Virus record (IMG/VR): IMGVR_UViG_3300005538_000217
Span: 1 to 37,935 of that record
Direction: 5' to 3' (one strand)
DNA from: a virus
DNA length: 37,935 nt
Shown here in pieces: positions 16,069-24,640 of this stretch. How positions within the stretch are numbered: position 1 is the first letter of the stretch; each line of letters starts with the position of its first letter. The position numbers and the translations under genes are program-made. The notes under the pieces are model-generated. The model searched no databases, was not told the DNA's origin, and saw nothing but the letters and a program-made list of their open reading frames with translations.

Positions 16069-17672
16069 TTCACGTAGCCGGTCGCCGTCCCAAAATTCGC
16101 GTGCGAGCCGTTGCCGGAGGTGCTGGACTGAAATTGGATAAAATCGCCGGGACCGAGATCGCATTGCCAGGTTTGTCCGCCGCCGTTGGTCGTCACGCCC
16201 AGGCTATAAACGAAAGGACTGTCCGAATACGCCAGGCCTCCGTTCGTATTCACGTTGAAGGCGCAGGTTGCAAAATTGGATCCTGTACCGCTGCTCGCTC
16301 CGGCAGAAAATGCTATTGGACAACGTAAGGTTATCTTCCCCGCGGTGATGTTTGTGAAGGAGGTAGCAGCCGCCGGCGTGAAATTCGTAAAATAGACCAG
16401 TTGCGCCGTGTTCGTCGGAATCGCGGCCAGGTAAGTGGTCAGGTTGGGAATGGTCTCAGTTCCCTTCCAAACGCCATCCAGCAGCACGTTGGTGCTGATA
16501 CCGTAACTATTCAGGCAGACGATCCGGTTGCTGAAGCCGGTGAACAAGGTCTTGCTTGGGTTCCAGATGTCGGTTGGGTCGACGTAGACCGTCACATTGG
16601 TCACCGTGCGGAACGCGATGTCGTACGGAGTAACTCCATTGGTGGCGCTGGTCGTGATTGTAGTCGCATGCAGGTATATCTGGTTGCCGGATTGCGGAGT
16701 GCCCGCAACGGATGACCCCAGGGATATGCCGTCGCAAACGACCGGACTCGCGCCATTGGTGAGCGTGAATGCCACTGCATTGATCCTGCTGTCGTTGATC
16801 CGGAAAATACTGTTGCTTCCCGAAGTGACGGCAAAACCTCGGATCGTGACTCCGCCGCTGACTGTGTCGATCGAATTGGTGGTGGCCACCGCGTCGAACC
16901 AAACGTTCTGGAAGGTGAGGTCCACCTGCGCGTTGAACGTGCCGGCGGAATTGTCGTTCAGGTTAAACGAGTCAAACCCGCTGTGCAGACCTAGGTTCAC
17001 AAAGTCATTGGTCATGAGTTTGACCGTCGACATGAAAATGCAGTCGATGCCTCCGCCCGGTCCGTTGGCGTAGAAGTCCATATCGTGGACCCAGCATTTG
17101 CCAGGCACGGCCAGGTTGTTCGGGCCCGGACTGATGTATAGCCCGTTCGAACAGGAAAAATTCCCCATCTCCTGCAAGCCTCCACGCAGCAAAAACGGTA
17201 TATCGTGGAAGCCCGTAGTGTTGGTGTCGGCCGAGTCAAAAAACCAGGTCACCCCGCGACCCGCGCCCAACAAGGAAAAGCTGACCGTGGAGCTCACGAG
17301 ATTTTGGTTCAACAAGTCATAAACTCCGGCCGACGCGTAGATAACCGGGCTACGCCCGGTCTGCAAAATGGCATACTGCACGGCATTGCTGACCGCGGCC
17401 TCGTTTGCGATCGGTGAACCCGGGTTTGAACTCTGGAAGGTCACATTGCTTGACCCGAGCCAAACCGAGGCCGTGACCATATTGGTCGGCGCTTCCAAGG
17501 TCTGGCCCCAACTCGTCCCGTTATTCGTCGCAATGGCGTTCGAATTGACGTTGAAAATGTTGGTGCCTCCTCCGCCACCGCCCGGGCTGGTGGTGATCGT
17601 CGCCCGCAGTGGTGAAATCGAGAACACCGCCGCGAGCAACGCCAGTAGGATGAATGGTGCGCGACTCTTCAC
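16065..17672 (-). CDS. Beta-helix spike-like protein with signal peptide
   Basis: A 535-residue protein with a GTG start that overlaps the upstream stop by 4 nt. Residues 1-24 look like a Sec signal peptide (PhePheIle-type core, AlaLeuLeuAlaAlaValPheSer, then Leu-Arg-Ala-Thr), and a Gly-rich linker follows. From about residue 90 there is the pectate-lyase-3-like start: AsnGluAlaAlaValSerAsnAlaValGlnTyrAla, TyrAlaSerAlaGlyValTyrAsp, LeuLeuGlyAlaGlyArgGlyValThrTrp. The rest is repetitive beta, with many Asn/Thr. Such folds form phage tail spikes and depolymerases. A signal peptide is unexpected for a spike, so it might be secreted instead. Confidence 0.78.
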   Translation of the reverse strand: MKSRAPFILLALLAAVFSISPLRATITTSPGGGGGGTNIFNVNSNAIATNNGTSWGQTLEAPTNMVTASVWLGSSNVTFQSSNPGSPIANEAAVSNAVQYAILQTGRSPVIYASAGVYDLLNQNLVSSTVSFSLLGAGRGVTWFFDSADTNTTGFHDIPFLLRGGLQEMGNFSCSNGLYISPGPNNLAVPGKCWVHDMDFYANGPGGGIDCIFMSTVKLMTNDFVNLGLHSGFDSFNLNDNSAGTFNAQVDLTFQNVWFDAVATTNSIDTVSGGVTIRGFAVTSGSNSIFRINDSRINAVAFTLTNGASPVVCDGISLGSSVAGTPQSGNQIYLHATTITTSATNGVTPYDIAFRTVTNVTVYVDPTDIWNPSKTLFTGFSNRIVCLNSYGISTNVLLDGVWKGTETIPNLTTYLAAIPTNTAQLVYFTNFTPAAATSFTNITAGKITLRCPIAFSAGASSGTGSNFATCAFNVNTNGGLAYSDSPFVYSLGVTTNGGGQTWQCDLGPGDFIQFQSSTSGNGSHANFGTATGYVK

Positions 17673-18013
17673 CCTAAAATTGTGGCCGCGATCGCGCAGT
17701 CGGCCGCTCCGATGGTTTTAGTGTCCGGCGTGCTCGAGTTGCACACCGTCAACGCGTCCAGGTCGATCCCGTTCACGCCTAAATCGATATTCGTGATGCT
17801 TTTCCCACCCACGGGGATCGCCGGCAATTTTGGTATCGATCCGTCCGCCGGCAGCGCGTTGGTCTCGTGCACCTGTATGAATTGCTGCGCGGCGTTGTTG
17901 TTATAGACAAGCAACGAAAGCAGCTTGCAGCCTTTGGTGCTCAACACGCGGCTGGCGACCAGAGAGCCGCCGCCGGCGTTGGGAACTGTTTGGGTCGGGA
18001 CGCGCTGGCTCAA
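17669..18013 (-). CDS. Hypothetical beta-rich structural protein
   Basis: A 114-residue protein with a TTG start overlapping the upstream stop by 4 nt (TTGA). It reads as a small beta-sandwich: LeuLeuSerLeuLeuValTyrAsnAsnAsn, PheIleGlnValHisGluThr, ValGlyGlyLysSerIleThrAsnIleAsp. Such small proteins in phage head-tail regions are often decoration or adaptor proteins; this is inference from place and fold. It has three Cys residues. Confidence 0.68.
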   Translation of the reverse strand: MSQRVPTQTVPNAGGGSLVASRVLSTKGCKLLSLLVYNNNAAQQFIQVHETNALPADGSIPKLPAIPVGGKSITNIDLGVNGIDLDALTVCNSSTPDTKTIGAADCAIAATILG

Positions 18014-18435
18014 GACATGCCTCCCATCTGCCCGGCCATATCGCCGAGCTGCTCGCGTTCGTCCTGGTCAGCCTGGTCCTGGTCGCCAGGCGCACCCGAA
18101 TCGTCGGGGGAAGGCTCCACAGGCTGCCCGTTGATTGTCTCGCGTTTCACGTACGCTTCCTCCCCGTCCACTCGGGTGACTGTTCCCTCAACGGTATAAG
18201 TCACGCGGTCGCCCACCTGCGGCGGTGCCATCTGGTCCCCGTTATCCGGGTCCGGCATCGCGAGCGCAGAAAGCGAAACGCAATCCTCGTTTCCGCCGTC
18301 GGATTGGTCCTGCGGTTCCTGTGCGTCGTTGCCGTCAGAGCTGTCCGGCGTGCCGGCGCCGGCGTCAGAACCGGCGCCCCCTTTCGGCACGCCAATGGCC
18401 ACCATGAGGCCGCCTGGTTTACCTGGTGTCTTCAT
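18010..18435 (-). CDS. Acidic low-complexity hypothetical protein
   Basis: A 141-residue protein starting MetLysThrProGlyLysProGly. Residues 20-60 and 110-141 are very rich in Asp, Gly, Gln and Pro and look disordered. Between them is a small beta part (GlyAspArgValThrTyrThrValGluGlyThrValThrArgVal, about 78-92) like a barrel or SH3-like strand pair. The start at 18435 lies 2 bp after the stop of the gene at 18438, so the longer in-frame extension is rejected. Function unknown; possibly a capsid-associated protein. Confidence 0.68.
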   Translation of the reverse strand: MKTPGKPGGLMVAIGVPKGGAGSDAGAGTPDSSDGNDAQEPQDQSDGGNEDCVSLSALAMPDPDNGDQMAPPQVGDRVTYTVEGTVTRVDGEEAYVKRETINGQPVEPSPDDSGAPGDQDQADQDEREQLGDMAGQMGGMS

Positions 18436-18437
18436 GG

Positions 18438-19055
18438 CTATTGGTAGGCCCCGGCCACGCAGTTCAGTCCGACCTTGGCAGTACCGGTTACCGTGATGAG
18501 CAACGGCGTTTTGTACTGCCCTGCGTAGAGGAATTCCCCGGATTGGGTAATTGTCAGGTTTGTGCCCACGGCGCTGATGGATCCGGTCGCCCCAGCCACC
18601 CAAATTTGATCTCCGGTGGCGCACTGCGAAAGCGGTGCGTTCCCAAGCGTCAGTTGGTTCGTGTTGGCCACCGTTTGCAGCGGCAGACATTCGTAGGTGT
18701 CCGTGGCAATGTGTTTAATCACCACCACCTGCCCGGCCGAGTAGTTATTGGTGGAAACGACTATCAAGTTCGTTGTCCCCGAGTTCGTCGGGTTGACGAT
18801 CGATGTCATGTTGGTCAGCGAATAGAACTGCAGCACGCCCGTGTCGCTGGTCACATTGGCGTAGCGCAGGATCGGCGTGGAGTTGCTCAGCGTGTAATTG
18901 CCGGCCACGTAGAAGCTGTTCGTATTTCCCTGGTTCTTGCCGACTCCGGCAAAAAAGTTGTAACCGTTGGGATTTTCCAGCGTGCTCGCGCCGGCCGGGA
19001 GCACCATCGCCACAGCGAGGGCGGCTCCCAGTAAAATGGTTTTGATCGTGTTCAT
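18438..19055 (-). CDS. Secreted or head-associated protein with signal peptide
   Basis: A 205-residue protein just downstream of the major capsid gene. Residues 1-24 form a clear Sec-type signal (LysThr basic start, LeuLeuGlyAlaAlaLeuAlaValAlaMetValLeu core, Ala-Gly-Ala end). The mature part is beta-rich with many Asn, Thr and Ser, including GlyValGlyLysAsnGlnGlyAsnThrAsnSerPheTyrVal. The position fits a head decoration or fibre protein, but an exported protein would not meet the capsid in the cytoplasm. Family not recognised. Confidence 0.78.
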   Translation of the reverse strand: MNTIKTILLGAALAVAMVLPAGASTLENPNGYNFFAGVGKNQGNTNSFYVAGNYTLSNSTPILRYANVTSDTGVLQFYSLTNMTSIVNPTNSGTTNLIVVSTNNYSAGQVVVIKHIATDTYECLPLQTVANTNQLTLGNAPLSQCATGDQIWVAGATGSISAVGTNLTITQSGEFLYAGQYKTPLLITVTGTAKVGLNCVAGAYQ

Positions 19056-19092
19056 GAGTTTTAAAATTTGTTGGTTTTTGTTTGAGTGGGCT

Positions 19093-19118
19093 GCCCGGCG
19101 TGCATCCAGCCGCCGGGC
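19093..19118 (-). other. Hairpin between capsid gene and next gene
   Basis: A perfect 8-bp inverted repeat (GCCCGGCG and CGCCGGGC) with a 10-nt loop, in the 87-bp gap after the capsid stop. No U-run follows on the minus strand, so it is not a standard intrinsic terminator. It may stabilise or process the capsid mRNA 3' end, letting capsid outnumber its downstream neighbours. Confidence 0.5.
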
Positions 19119-19142
19119 TCGCCCGTTCCTCAGGACCTCACG

Positions 19143-20237
19143 TCATGAGAAAGTTGCCTTGCACCGCAGCTGCACAAGGTGCGGCACGTCGTTTTCGTTG
19201 GTTAAGAGCAGGCCGGCCTGGTAGAAGGCCTTCCAGCCAAGCGTTACCACCTGGTTGAGCGGGTCGGCTTTGTCCGGCTGGCTCAGCACGATCATGCTGG
19301 GCTGCCGGGGATCGCTGCCGGCCGTGTTGCTGCTGAGCTTCGGCACGCCAAAGGCGCCTTCGCCCAGATAAAGCACCGAGAAAATGGCGCCTGTCGAATC
19401 GTAGGTGCCGTAGGTGTTCTTTTCGGTGAACGGATTGTTCTGCTCCACGAAGATGCCTCCATCGAGCTCGAACTCCGCCCAATTCCACAAATCGCGTTGT
19501 TTGATCGCGTCGAACACCGCGGCCGAGATCCAGGTGCCATCCTGGCGCATGTCGAACAACACCTGCGGCGGTACCACCACCGGGTATTTGCCGTTGACCA
19601 TCGGCACGTAATTGACGCGCAACTGCGTCATGCAGCCCAGGTGCACCGCACGGGTGATCTTGCCTTGCGCCATCGTGTTGCCGGCCAAGGTTGCCCAATC
19701 GTTGGCGCTCACTCCGGTGTTCACCACGCCCGCAAAACGCTCAAACGACGTGTTGCTGCCGTACATCGTGGTTTGCCCGACGGGGATCGGGTTGGCCGTG
19801 CCGTCGGCATCGGCCGTGCCGGCCTGCGAACAAATCGCGTGCGAACAGACCGCGTCGAAGTCCAGGGCCGCGTCTGCGCCCATGGTCTTGGTGTAGACAT
19901 CGAGTGTGTCGAGCAAGTCGATCGCGCGGACGATGTCGGAGATTTTTGCCAGCGCACCGCGTTGCTGCAGCTGGATGTCCACGAAGCCGATGGCCACCTC
20001 GGTGAGGTTGGCCGGCGCCGCGCCTTCGGCCAGGGCGACCACGCTCGTCCGGCTCGCTTTGCGCGGACGGAAGAAGCGGATGGTGTTGGCCGCGGAGTTG
20101 GCGGGCAGTTCCTTGGCTACGCCGTAGCTGCCCAGTTTCAGGTTGAATTGCAGCGCTTTTAAAAGCTGCCGCGAAAAGTATTTTTGTAACCGATTGGCGA
20201 AATCCGCCGGATTCGTCGTTGAGATTGCTGCGCCCAT
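19143..20237 (-). CDS. Major capsid protein, N4-gp56-like family
   Basis: A 364-residue protein. Features typical of N4-gp56-type capsid proteins are ThrIleArgPhePheArgProArgLysAla near residue 50, AlaLeuAlaGluGlyAlaAlaPro near 68-75, and GlnGlnArgGlyAlaLeuAlaLysIleSerAsp near 90-101. HK97-like mixed alpha/beta folding follows. It sits after scaffold and portal in the normal order, which supports the call. There is no obvious prohead protease gene. Starts at ATG 20237, 26 bp after the scaffold stop. Confidence 0.92.
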   Translation of the reverse strand: MGAAISTTNPADFANRLQKYFSRQLLKALQFNLKLGSYGVAKELPANSAANTIRFFRPRKASRTSVVALAEGAAPANLTEVAIGFVDIQLQQRGALAKISDIVRAIDLLDTLDVYTKTMGADAALDFDAVCSHAICSQAGTADADGTANPIPVGQTTMYGSNTSFERFAGVVNTGVSANDWATLAGNTMAQGKITRAVHLGCMTQLRVNYVPMVNGKYPVVVPPQVLFDMRQDGTWISAAVFDAIKQRDLWNWAEFELDGGIFVEQNNPFTEKNTYGTYDSTGAIFSVLYLGEGAFGVPKLSSNTAGSDPRQPSMIVLSQPDKADPLNQVVTLGWKAFYQAGLLLTNENDVPHLVQLRCKATFS

Positions 20238-20263
20238 GTGTACACGGGCAAAGGTTTAACCGG

Positions 20264-21391
20264 TCAACGAATGGTCCCCACCTGCTCCGCCATTTGGCCA
20301 AGCTCGGCGCGTTCTTCCGCGTCGGTCCTGGCCTGGTCTCCGGCCGCCGGCCTTTGGGCCGCGCCTTCGCCTCCGGGAGCTGTGAGGGCTTCGTATTCCT
20401 TCACCTTTGCCTTCAGTTCTCCCAGTTCCTTCTCCATCGCCGGCACACGAGCGGCCGCAGTCTGCGCCGCCTCCAGTTTCGTCACGTAATAGATAATCTG
20501 AGGATGGCTCGCCAATACCCGGTCAGTGTTCCAAAGCTCATTCAAGCTTTTGGCCACGCGCGTTTGCAACTCGCTCCCCTTCTTCGCCAGGTCGGGGAAC
20601 TCGGCCGCCGCCTTGGTGGTCCATTCCTTGCGCTGCGTCTCGAGTTGCTGATCCCGTTGCGCCTGGGTAGGCGGCGGATTTTTCCGCAGCTCACCCGCGT
20701 GCGCTTTCAGGTCCTCGGCGTTGCCTTCCTCCTGGTACGCCTTTTTGCGGATACCCTTGGCTTCCTCCTGCGCCTTGGCGGCTTCAGTGTATTTGCCGTC
20801 GTCCTCAAGCTTTTTGGCCCGGGCCTCGATTCCGTCGGCCTGCTGGTGCAACGATTGCGCCCGCTGCAGTTTCAATTGCGCTGCGCGTTCGAAGTCCTCC
20901 GGCTTGTGTTGCGGCTGTTGCGCCCGTTCGGCCTGGTCCTTGAATTGCGCCTCGCGTTGCTGCAACTGCTGTTCGCGTTGCGTCAGCTGTTGCTCGCGCG
21001 TGTCCAGGTCACCTTTGCGCTTATTGACGTTGTCCCAGGTCCGCTCCAGCCGTTCCTGGCTTTTGGTATAGTTGCTCTTGGCGTCCGTTTTGCCGGCCTC
21101 CGGTTTGGCTGCCGGCGTATTATCTTTCGTGTCGCTATTGGGGGCAGATTTGCCATCCGCCGCCGCTGGTGTGTCGGTAGAAGATTTCGCTGGGGTCTGA
21201 GCCTCCTGCTTGCCTGGTGCAGCCGCCGGATCCGCTGCCGCGGGTTTGCCCGCGTCCGGCTTTGCCTGGTCAGTCGGCACCGCACCCGCTCCGCTCGCTT
21301 TTTGGGCCGTCAGCTCTGCTGACTCCAAAGCGGCGAGACGTGCATCGGCGTCCGCCAAACCGGACATATTCTCGTCAAGCGCTACGCTCAT
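20264..21391 (-). CDS. Scaffold-like capsid assembly protein
   Basis: A 375-residue protein with a low-complexity Ala/Pro/Lys/Asp N-terminal third, then a long coiled coil (about 105-230) with ThrArgGluGlnGlnLeuThrGlnArgGluGlnGln repeats, and a helical C-terminus with many Glu and Ala. Composition and place (between portal and capsid) match head scaffolds, which guide capsid assembly and leave. No catalytic domain is seen. The start at 21391 follows the upstream stop by 26 bp. Confidence 0.82.
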   Translation of the reverse strand: MSVALDENMSGLADADARLAALESAELTAQKASGAGAVPTDQAKPDAGKPAAADPAAAPGKQEAQTPAKSSTDTPAAADGKSAPNSDTKDNTPAAKPEAGKTDAKSNYTKSQERLERTWDNVNKRKGDLDTREQQLTQREQQLQQREAQFKDQAERAQQPQHKPEDFERAAQLKLQRAQSLHQQADGIEARAKKLEDDGKYTEAAKAQEEAKGIRKKAYQEEGNAEDLKAHAGELRKNPPPTQAQRDQQLETQRKEWTTKAAAEFPDLAKKGSELQTRVAKSLNELWNTDRVLASHPQIIYYVTKLEAAQTAAARVPAMEKELGELKAKVKEYEALTAPGGEGAAQRPAAGDQARTDAEERAELGQMAEQVGTIR

Positions 21392-21417
21392 GTTGCTTCA
21401 TTCCCGCTCGCGCGGGA

Positions 21418-21888
21418 TCAGGACGAAAACCGTTCGACCAACGCCGCTTCGTCCACGTCCTCGGGTTGATCGGATTGTGTGACCTGCTCGCCGGTCACCC
21501 GCGAAAGTTTTAAAAACCACTGGAGGGCCTCGTTCCAGCCGTGCCCAATGCCCGCGCTATGGGCCGAGTGCATCGCATCAGCACAGCCGGCCACGCAAAC
21601 GTTTCCGGCCACCACTTCAAAACGTTGCCGCAACGCCTGCCCGGCTGGTGTTTTGAGAAAAGCATCGAGCGCCAGCGCGTCGTCCGGAGTCCAATCCGGC
21701 GCGCGGTCAAATCGCGGTCCGGTCTCCTCGTTGAAATATTTCAGCACCACTTCAGCGTGCTGCTTTTTCAGCCGCTCGTAGTCGGCCTCACGCGTGTCCA
21801 GTTCGCCCTGCAGATCGGCGAGGTCCTGCTTCGCCCAGTACAAGCAGGCGGCGAACACGACGCAGAGAGCTAATAAGATCAAATTCAC
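21418..21888 (-). CDS. Membrane-anchored coiled-coil protein
   Basis: A 156-residue protein with a GTG start overlapping the upstream stop by 4 nt. Residues 2-19 are a membrane segment (LeuIleLeuLeuAlaLeuCysValValPheAlaAla), then a coiled coil (about 20-50), then a helical soluble part with a CysValAlaGlyCys pair near residue 97. It lies inside the head module between portal-linked genes and scaffold. Function unknown. Confidence 0.68.
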   Translation of the reverse strand: MNLILLALCVVFAACLYWAKQDLADLQGELDTREADYERLKKQHAEVVLKYFNEETGPRFDRAPDWTPDDALALDAFLKTPAGQALRQRFEVVAGNVCVAGCADAMHSAHSAGIGHGWNEALQWFLKLSRVTGEQVTQSDQPEDVDEAALVERFSS

Positions 21889-22262
21889 TTGGCTTTGGGG
21901 GTTGGCGTCTTGGGCTTCATGGCGGCAGTAGCTTGCACGCCCGCATCTTTGGTCCCTTTTGCCACCGGTGTCGCCGTCGAACCCGGTTGCTGTCGGGACA
22001 GATTGCGCTGCGCGCCGCCTTTGTTTACCGGTTTAGTCGGCGAAACCGGCGCCCTGGCTCCCTTGGTGACATGCTGCGGCAACTCCCCCTGCTTTGGATC
22101 CCATTCCAAAGGAAACGTATAGGGCGTCGTGTAATCGTCATTTTCCCAGTGGACGATCACGTTCTCGCCGTCGAACAAAATGCCGTTCACAAAACTGCGC
22201 TCCGGCAGCTGGTCGAGCACGGCCTTAAGATCGACGGGGATGGTTGTTTGGAATTTGCTCAT
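21885..22262 (-). CDS. Hypothetical protein with basic Pro/Lys tail
   Basis: A 125-residue protein. Residues 1-60 form a small folded part (GlyIleLeuPheAspGlyGluAsnValIleValHisTrpGluAsn), and the rest is a basic disordered tail with Lys, Pro, Thr and Ala. ATG at 22262 has GGCGGT 4 nt upstream and overlaps the previous gene by 38 bp. Family not recognised; the tail suggests nucleic acid or capsid-interior binding, as inference. Confidence 0.65.
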   Translation of the reverse strand: MSKFQTTIPVDLKAVLDQLPERSFVNGILFDGENVIVHWENDDYTTPYTFPLEWDPKQGELPQHVTKGARAPVSPTKPVNKGGAQRNLSRQQPGSTATPVAKGTKDAGVQATAAMKPKTPTPKAK

Positions 22263-22479
22263 AATTACCGCCAGTGGCACTGCCACTAATGAATTTGATT
22301 TTGTCCACGCGCACTGTCTGCACGGCCACCCAAACCTTGCGCGGGTTCACAATCAGCGGGCTTTCGGACCACTGCTGGACCAGCACGCAGGCGCTCGGGT
22401 CTGAGATCGGCGCGAACATCTTCACTTCTCCCTCCGGGTGAAACCCGGCCGGTGGCGCAATGTGAACCTCGACTTTCAT
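22225..22479 (-). CDS. Small hypothetical protein after portal
   Basis: An 84-residue protein, beta-rich (ValGluValHisIleAla, CysValLeuValGlnGlnTrp, LysValTrpValAlaValGlnThrValArg). The ATG overlaps the portal stop by 4 nt (ATGA). It overlaps the next gene by 38 bp in a different frame, more than its neighbours. No family recognised. Confidence 0.68.
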   Translation of the reverse strand: MKVEVHIAPPAGFHPEGEVKMFAPISDPSACVLVQQWSESPLIVNPRKVWVAVQTVRVDKIKFISGSATGGNYEQIPNNHPRRS

Positions 22480-24383
22480 AAGCTGGGATTAAACGGTTGC
22501 CCGGTCGGCGCGCCCGGCGTCCCTTGTGGTGGAGCATTCTGTATGGAGTTCGTATTCCCTGGCGCGGGCGCGCCGGCCGTGCGTGGCGTTTGTTCGAGCG
22601 CCTTGATCTTCAATAAAATCTGTTTGGCCACCTGCGGCTGTTGCTGTTTGAGATATTGGAAGTGCATCATCAGATGCTGGAAGACCCGTTGCTTGGCCAC
22701 GGGATCCATTGGCGAACCGGTCATGCCCTGTTTTGCCAGCCAACCCACGTCCACCATGATCCGGCTCACGTGATCTTCGCCGGGCAACACCGCGGCCGGG
22801 AAACCCTGCTCCAGGATCACGATCTCCATCGCTTCATCTTCCGATTCACTCGCCGCTTTGAGGTTGGATGGAATGAAGGCCTTTTGCGCAAACTGCGCGT
22901 CGTCGGCAGCCATCACATCGCGCTTCAACTTGTCCTGGTCGCAATTGGGATCGCCCTTCCACAGCTGCAGCCGGGCCACGGACTTCTGAAACCTGGCCAT
23001 GCGGTTCCAACCGTCCGGAGATCCGTCCGGAGCGATCAAATATTTGTCGTGCAAGGCTTCCGCCGGCAGCACGCCCAGTTTGCCCGCGGCGTAATACGCA
23101 AAATCCCGGTCACGATACTGGCAGATTAATCCCCAGGCGTGCTTATAGAGCCGTCCCAGGTCTTCCCGGAAGAAGTTGCCATTGTCGTTCGTCCCGGCCT
23201 GTTGCAAGGCGCTGATGCGTTGGTTTTCTGTCGCGGTCCGCGGCTTGGTGCCCTGCTGTTGTTGCGCGGAATTGGTGATGCCGAAGTCCGGTGATTGCGA
23301 CTGCTCCTCGCCGATCGAGCGCGCGAACATCAATTCCTGGTCGAACGAAAACGGGAGCGGACTCATCTGCACGGCCTTGATATTCCGCGGTATAAACTCG
23401 CCCGGCTGCCAGCGGATATTCGCCGTGTTGCCGATCTCGCCCTCGGCCGTGAACACCGGCCGGTTGCCAAAAGTCATGGCGTCGGCTTTCTCGTTCCACA
23501 ACTTCGTCAGGTACTGCTCCACCGGCGCGAGCAGTTCGCCCAGGCCGCGCGGTGCGTACCACCCTTCGTCCTTCACCTCCATGGCAAAAGAGAAGAAAGG
23601 CAGGCTCACCTTGCCGTCCACTTTGTACGGTACCCCAAAGGGTTGGCGGACCTCCACGTCGGGGTTGTACGGACAATAGGTGTTCACCGTCCAACCGCCC
23701 ATGGTTTTGGTGTAATGCTCCCACAGCAGTATGGCGTTGGGGTTGCGGTTGTGCGTGATGCCTTCGCGAATGCGTTTGTCCTGCAGGAGCGTCGAATAAT
23801 TCTCGAAGTTGACGGAGCCCACAATCCGGCGCAGCGCCGCCTGGTCCTGGTTATATCGCCGGTTCCGCTTGTATTGTGGCACCGTCATCTGCCGGCAGTG
23901 AACAAAGCCGTCCGCGTCGTCAAAATCAATGGCGGAATCCGGCATGATGATGAACAGCGGGTCGACTGCTTCGAACACCAGCTGGTAGCCGTTGAAAGGG
24001 TCGACGGTGCATTTGATCACGCCGCGGCCGCGCAGCAGCATGTGGTCGACGCCCACGCGCAGTTTGCGCAAAAACTTCGTGCGATGCGTCAGGTAAAAAT
24101 CAAAATAATCGGCTGCGCAATCGGTCAGCGTCGCAAGCTGGTCCTGCATCGAGATAAATTGAACCAACCGGTCCCCGCTCTGCACCTGGCCCATCCAGAA
24201 CGGCTTCAGCCTCCGGATCGCCATGTCAATCTCCGGGTAATGCATGTCCGCCGCGGTGGGAAACGGCTTCTGCCGGCGCCGCAACCCGTCATGGCGCATT
24301 TGGTAAAAGAGCCGCTGTTTATTTTCCCACACCAGCCGCGACAGCAGCATGTTGTGAGCGTTGCTGAAAAGTGAGGCGCTCAA
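22476..24383 (-). CDS. Portal protein
   Basis: A 635-residue protein with a TTG start overlapping the upstream stop by 4 nt. It has the length and domain pattern of podovirus-type portals: a helical N-terminus with PheTrpMetGlyGlnValGlnSerGlyAsp near residue 62, an alpha/beta middle with AspHisMetLeuLeuArgGlyArgGlyValIleLys near 112, and a helical C-terminus ending in a Pro/Gln-rich tail. It lies between terminase and scaffold genes, which is the normal place. The portal forms the dodecameric DNA gate at one capsid vertex. Confidence 0.82.
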   Translation of the reverse strand: MSASLFSNAHNMLLSRLVWENKQRLFYQMRHDGLRRRQKPFPTAADMHYPEIDMAIRRLKPFWMGQVQSGDRLVQFISMQDQLATLTDCAADYFDFYLTHRTKFLRKLRVGVDHMLLRGRGVIKCTVDPFNGYQLVFEAVDPLFIIMPDSAIDFDDADGFVHCRQMTVPQYKRNRRYNQDQAALRRIVGSVNFENYSTLLQDKRIREGITHNRNPNAILLWEHYTKTMGGWTVNTYCPYNPDVEVRQPFGVPYKVDGKVSLPFFSFAMEVKDEGWYAPRGLGELLAPVEQYLTKLWNEKADAMTFGNRPVFTAEGEIGNTANIRWQPGEFIPRNIKAVQMSPLPFSFDQELMFARSIGEEQSQSPDFGITNSAQQQQGTKPRTATENQRISALQQAGTNDNGNFFREDLGRLYKHAWGLICQYRDRDFAYYAAGKLGVLPAEALHDKYLIAPDGSPDGWNRMARFQKSVARLQLWKGDPNCDQDKLKRDVMAADDAQFAQKAFIPSNLKAASESEDEAMEIVILEQGFPAAVLPGEDHVSRIMVDVGWLAKQGMTGSPMDPVAKQRVFQHLMMHFQYLKQQQPQVAKQILLKIKALEQTPRTAGAPAPGNTNSIQNAPPQGTPGAPTGQPFNPSL

Positions 24384-24640
24384 AGCTTTTCCTTTCGATA
24401 CCAGCCGGCGCGCGCCATCGTCGCCTCGTCGACCAGCTCCAGTTGAGCGTCCCGGGGTAAAACCATGATTGGGATTGCTGGAAGTTTTTTGCCTTCCGGC
24501 AGCGGAATGTTTCGCGCCGATTGAGAAAAGCGGTGGGCCGCGGCCGGGTTATCGGACCGCAGCACAATCAAACAGGCCTTCTCCAGGTCCTCAAAAGTGA
24601 CAAACCGCGCCTCGGCTTGAATTGGGATGGCGTCTGTCAC
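24380..24640 (-). CDS. Small hypothetical protein between terminase and portal
   Basis: An 86-residue protein. A GTG at 24640 overlaps the terminase stop by 4 nt and fixes the start; the longer in-frame ORF would overlap terminase coding. It has a ThrPheGluAspLeuGluLysAlaCysLeuIleValLeuArg helix-strand part and ends GlyTrpTyrArgLysGluLysLeu. No family recognised. Confidence 0.68.
   Translation of the reverse strand: MTDAIPIQAEARFVTFEDLEKACLIVLRSDNPAAAHRFSQSARNIPLPEGKKLPAIPIMVLPRDAQLELVDEATMARAGWYRKEKL

Noticed and set aside
20238-20245. GTGTACAC palindrome before the capsid gene, same core as in the candidate origin
   Set aside because: Eight bases is short enough to occur by chance and there are no further copies around it.
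20219-21322. Long plus-strand ORF opposite the scaffold gene
   Set aside because: High-GC shadow: the minus strand encodes a typical coiled-coil scaffold in the right place, and the plus product is Leu/Arg-rich with no family pattern. The same applies to the plus ORF at 23295-24374 opposite portal.
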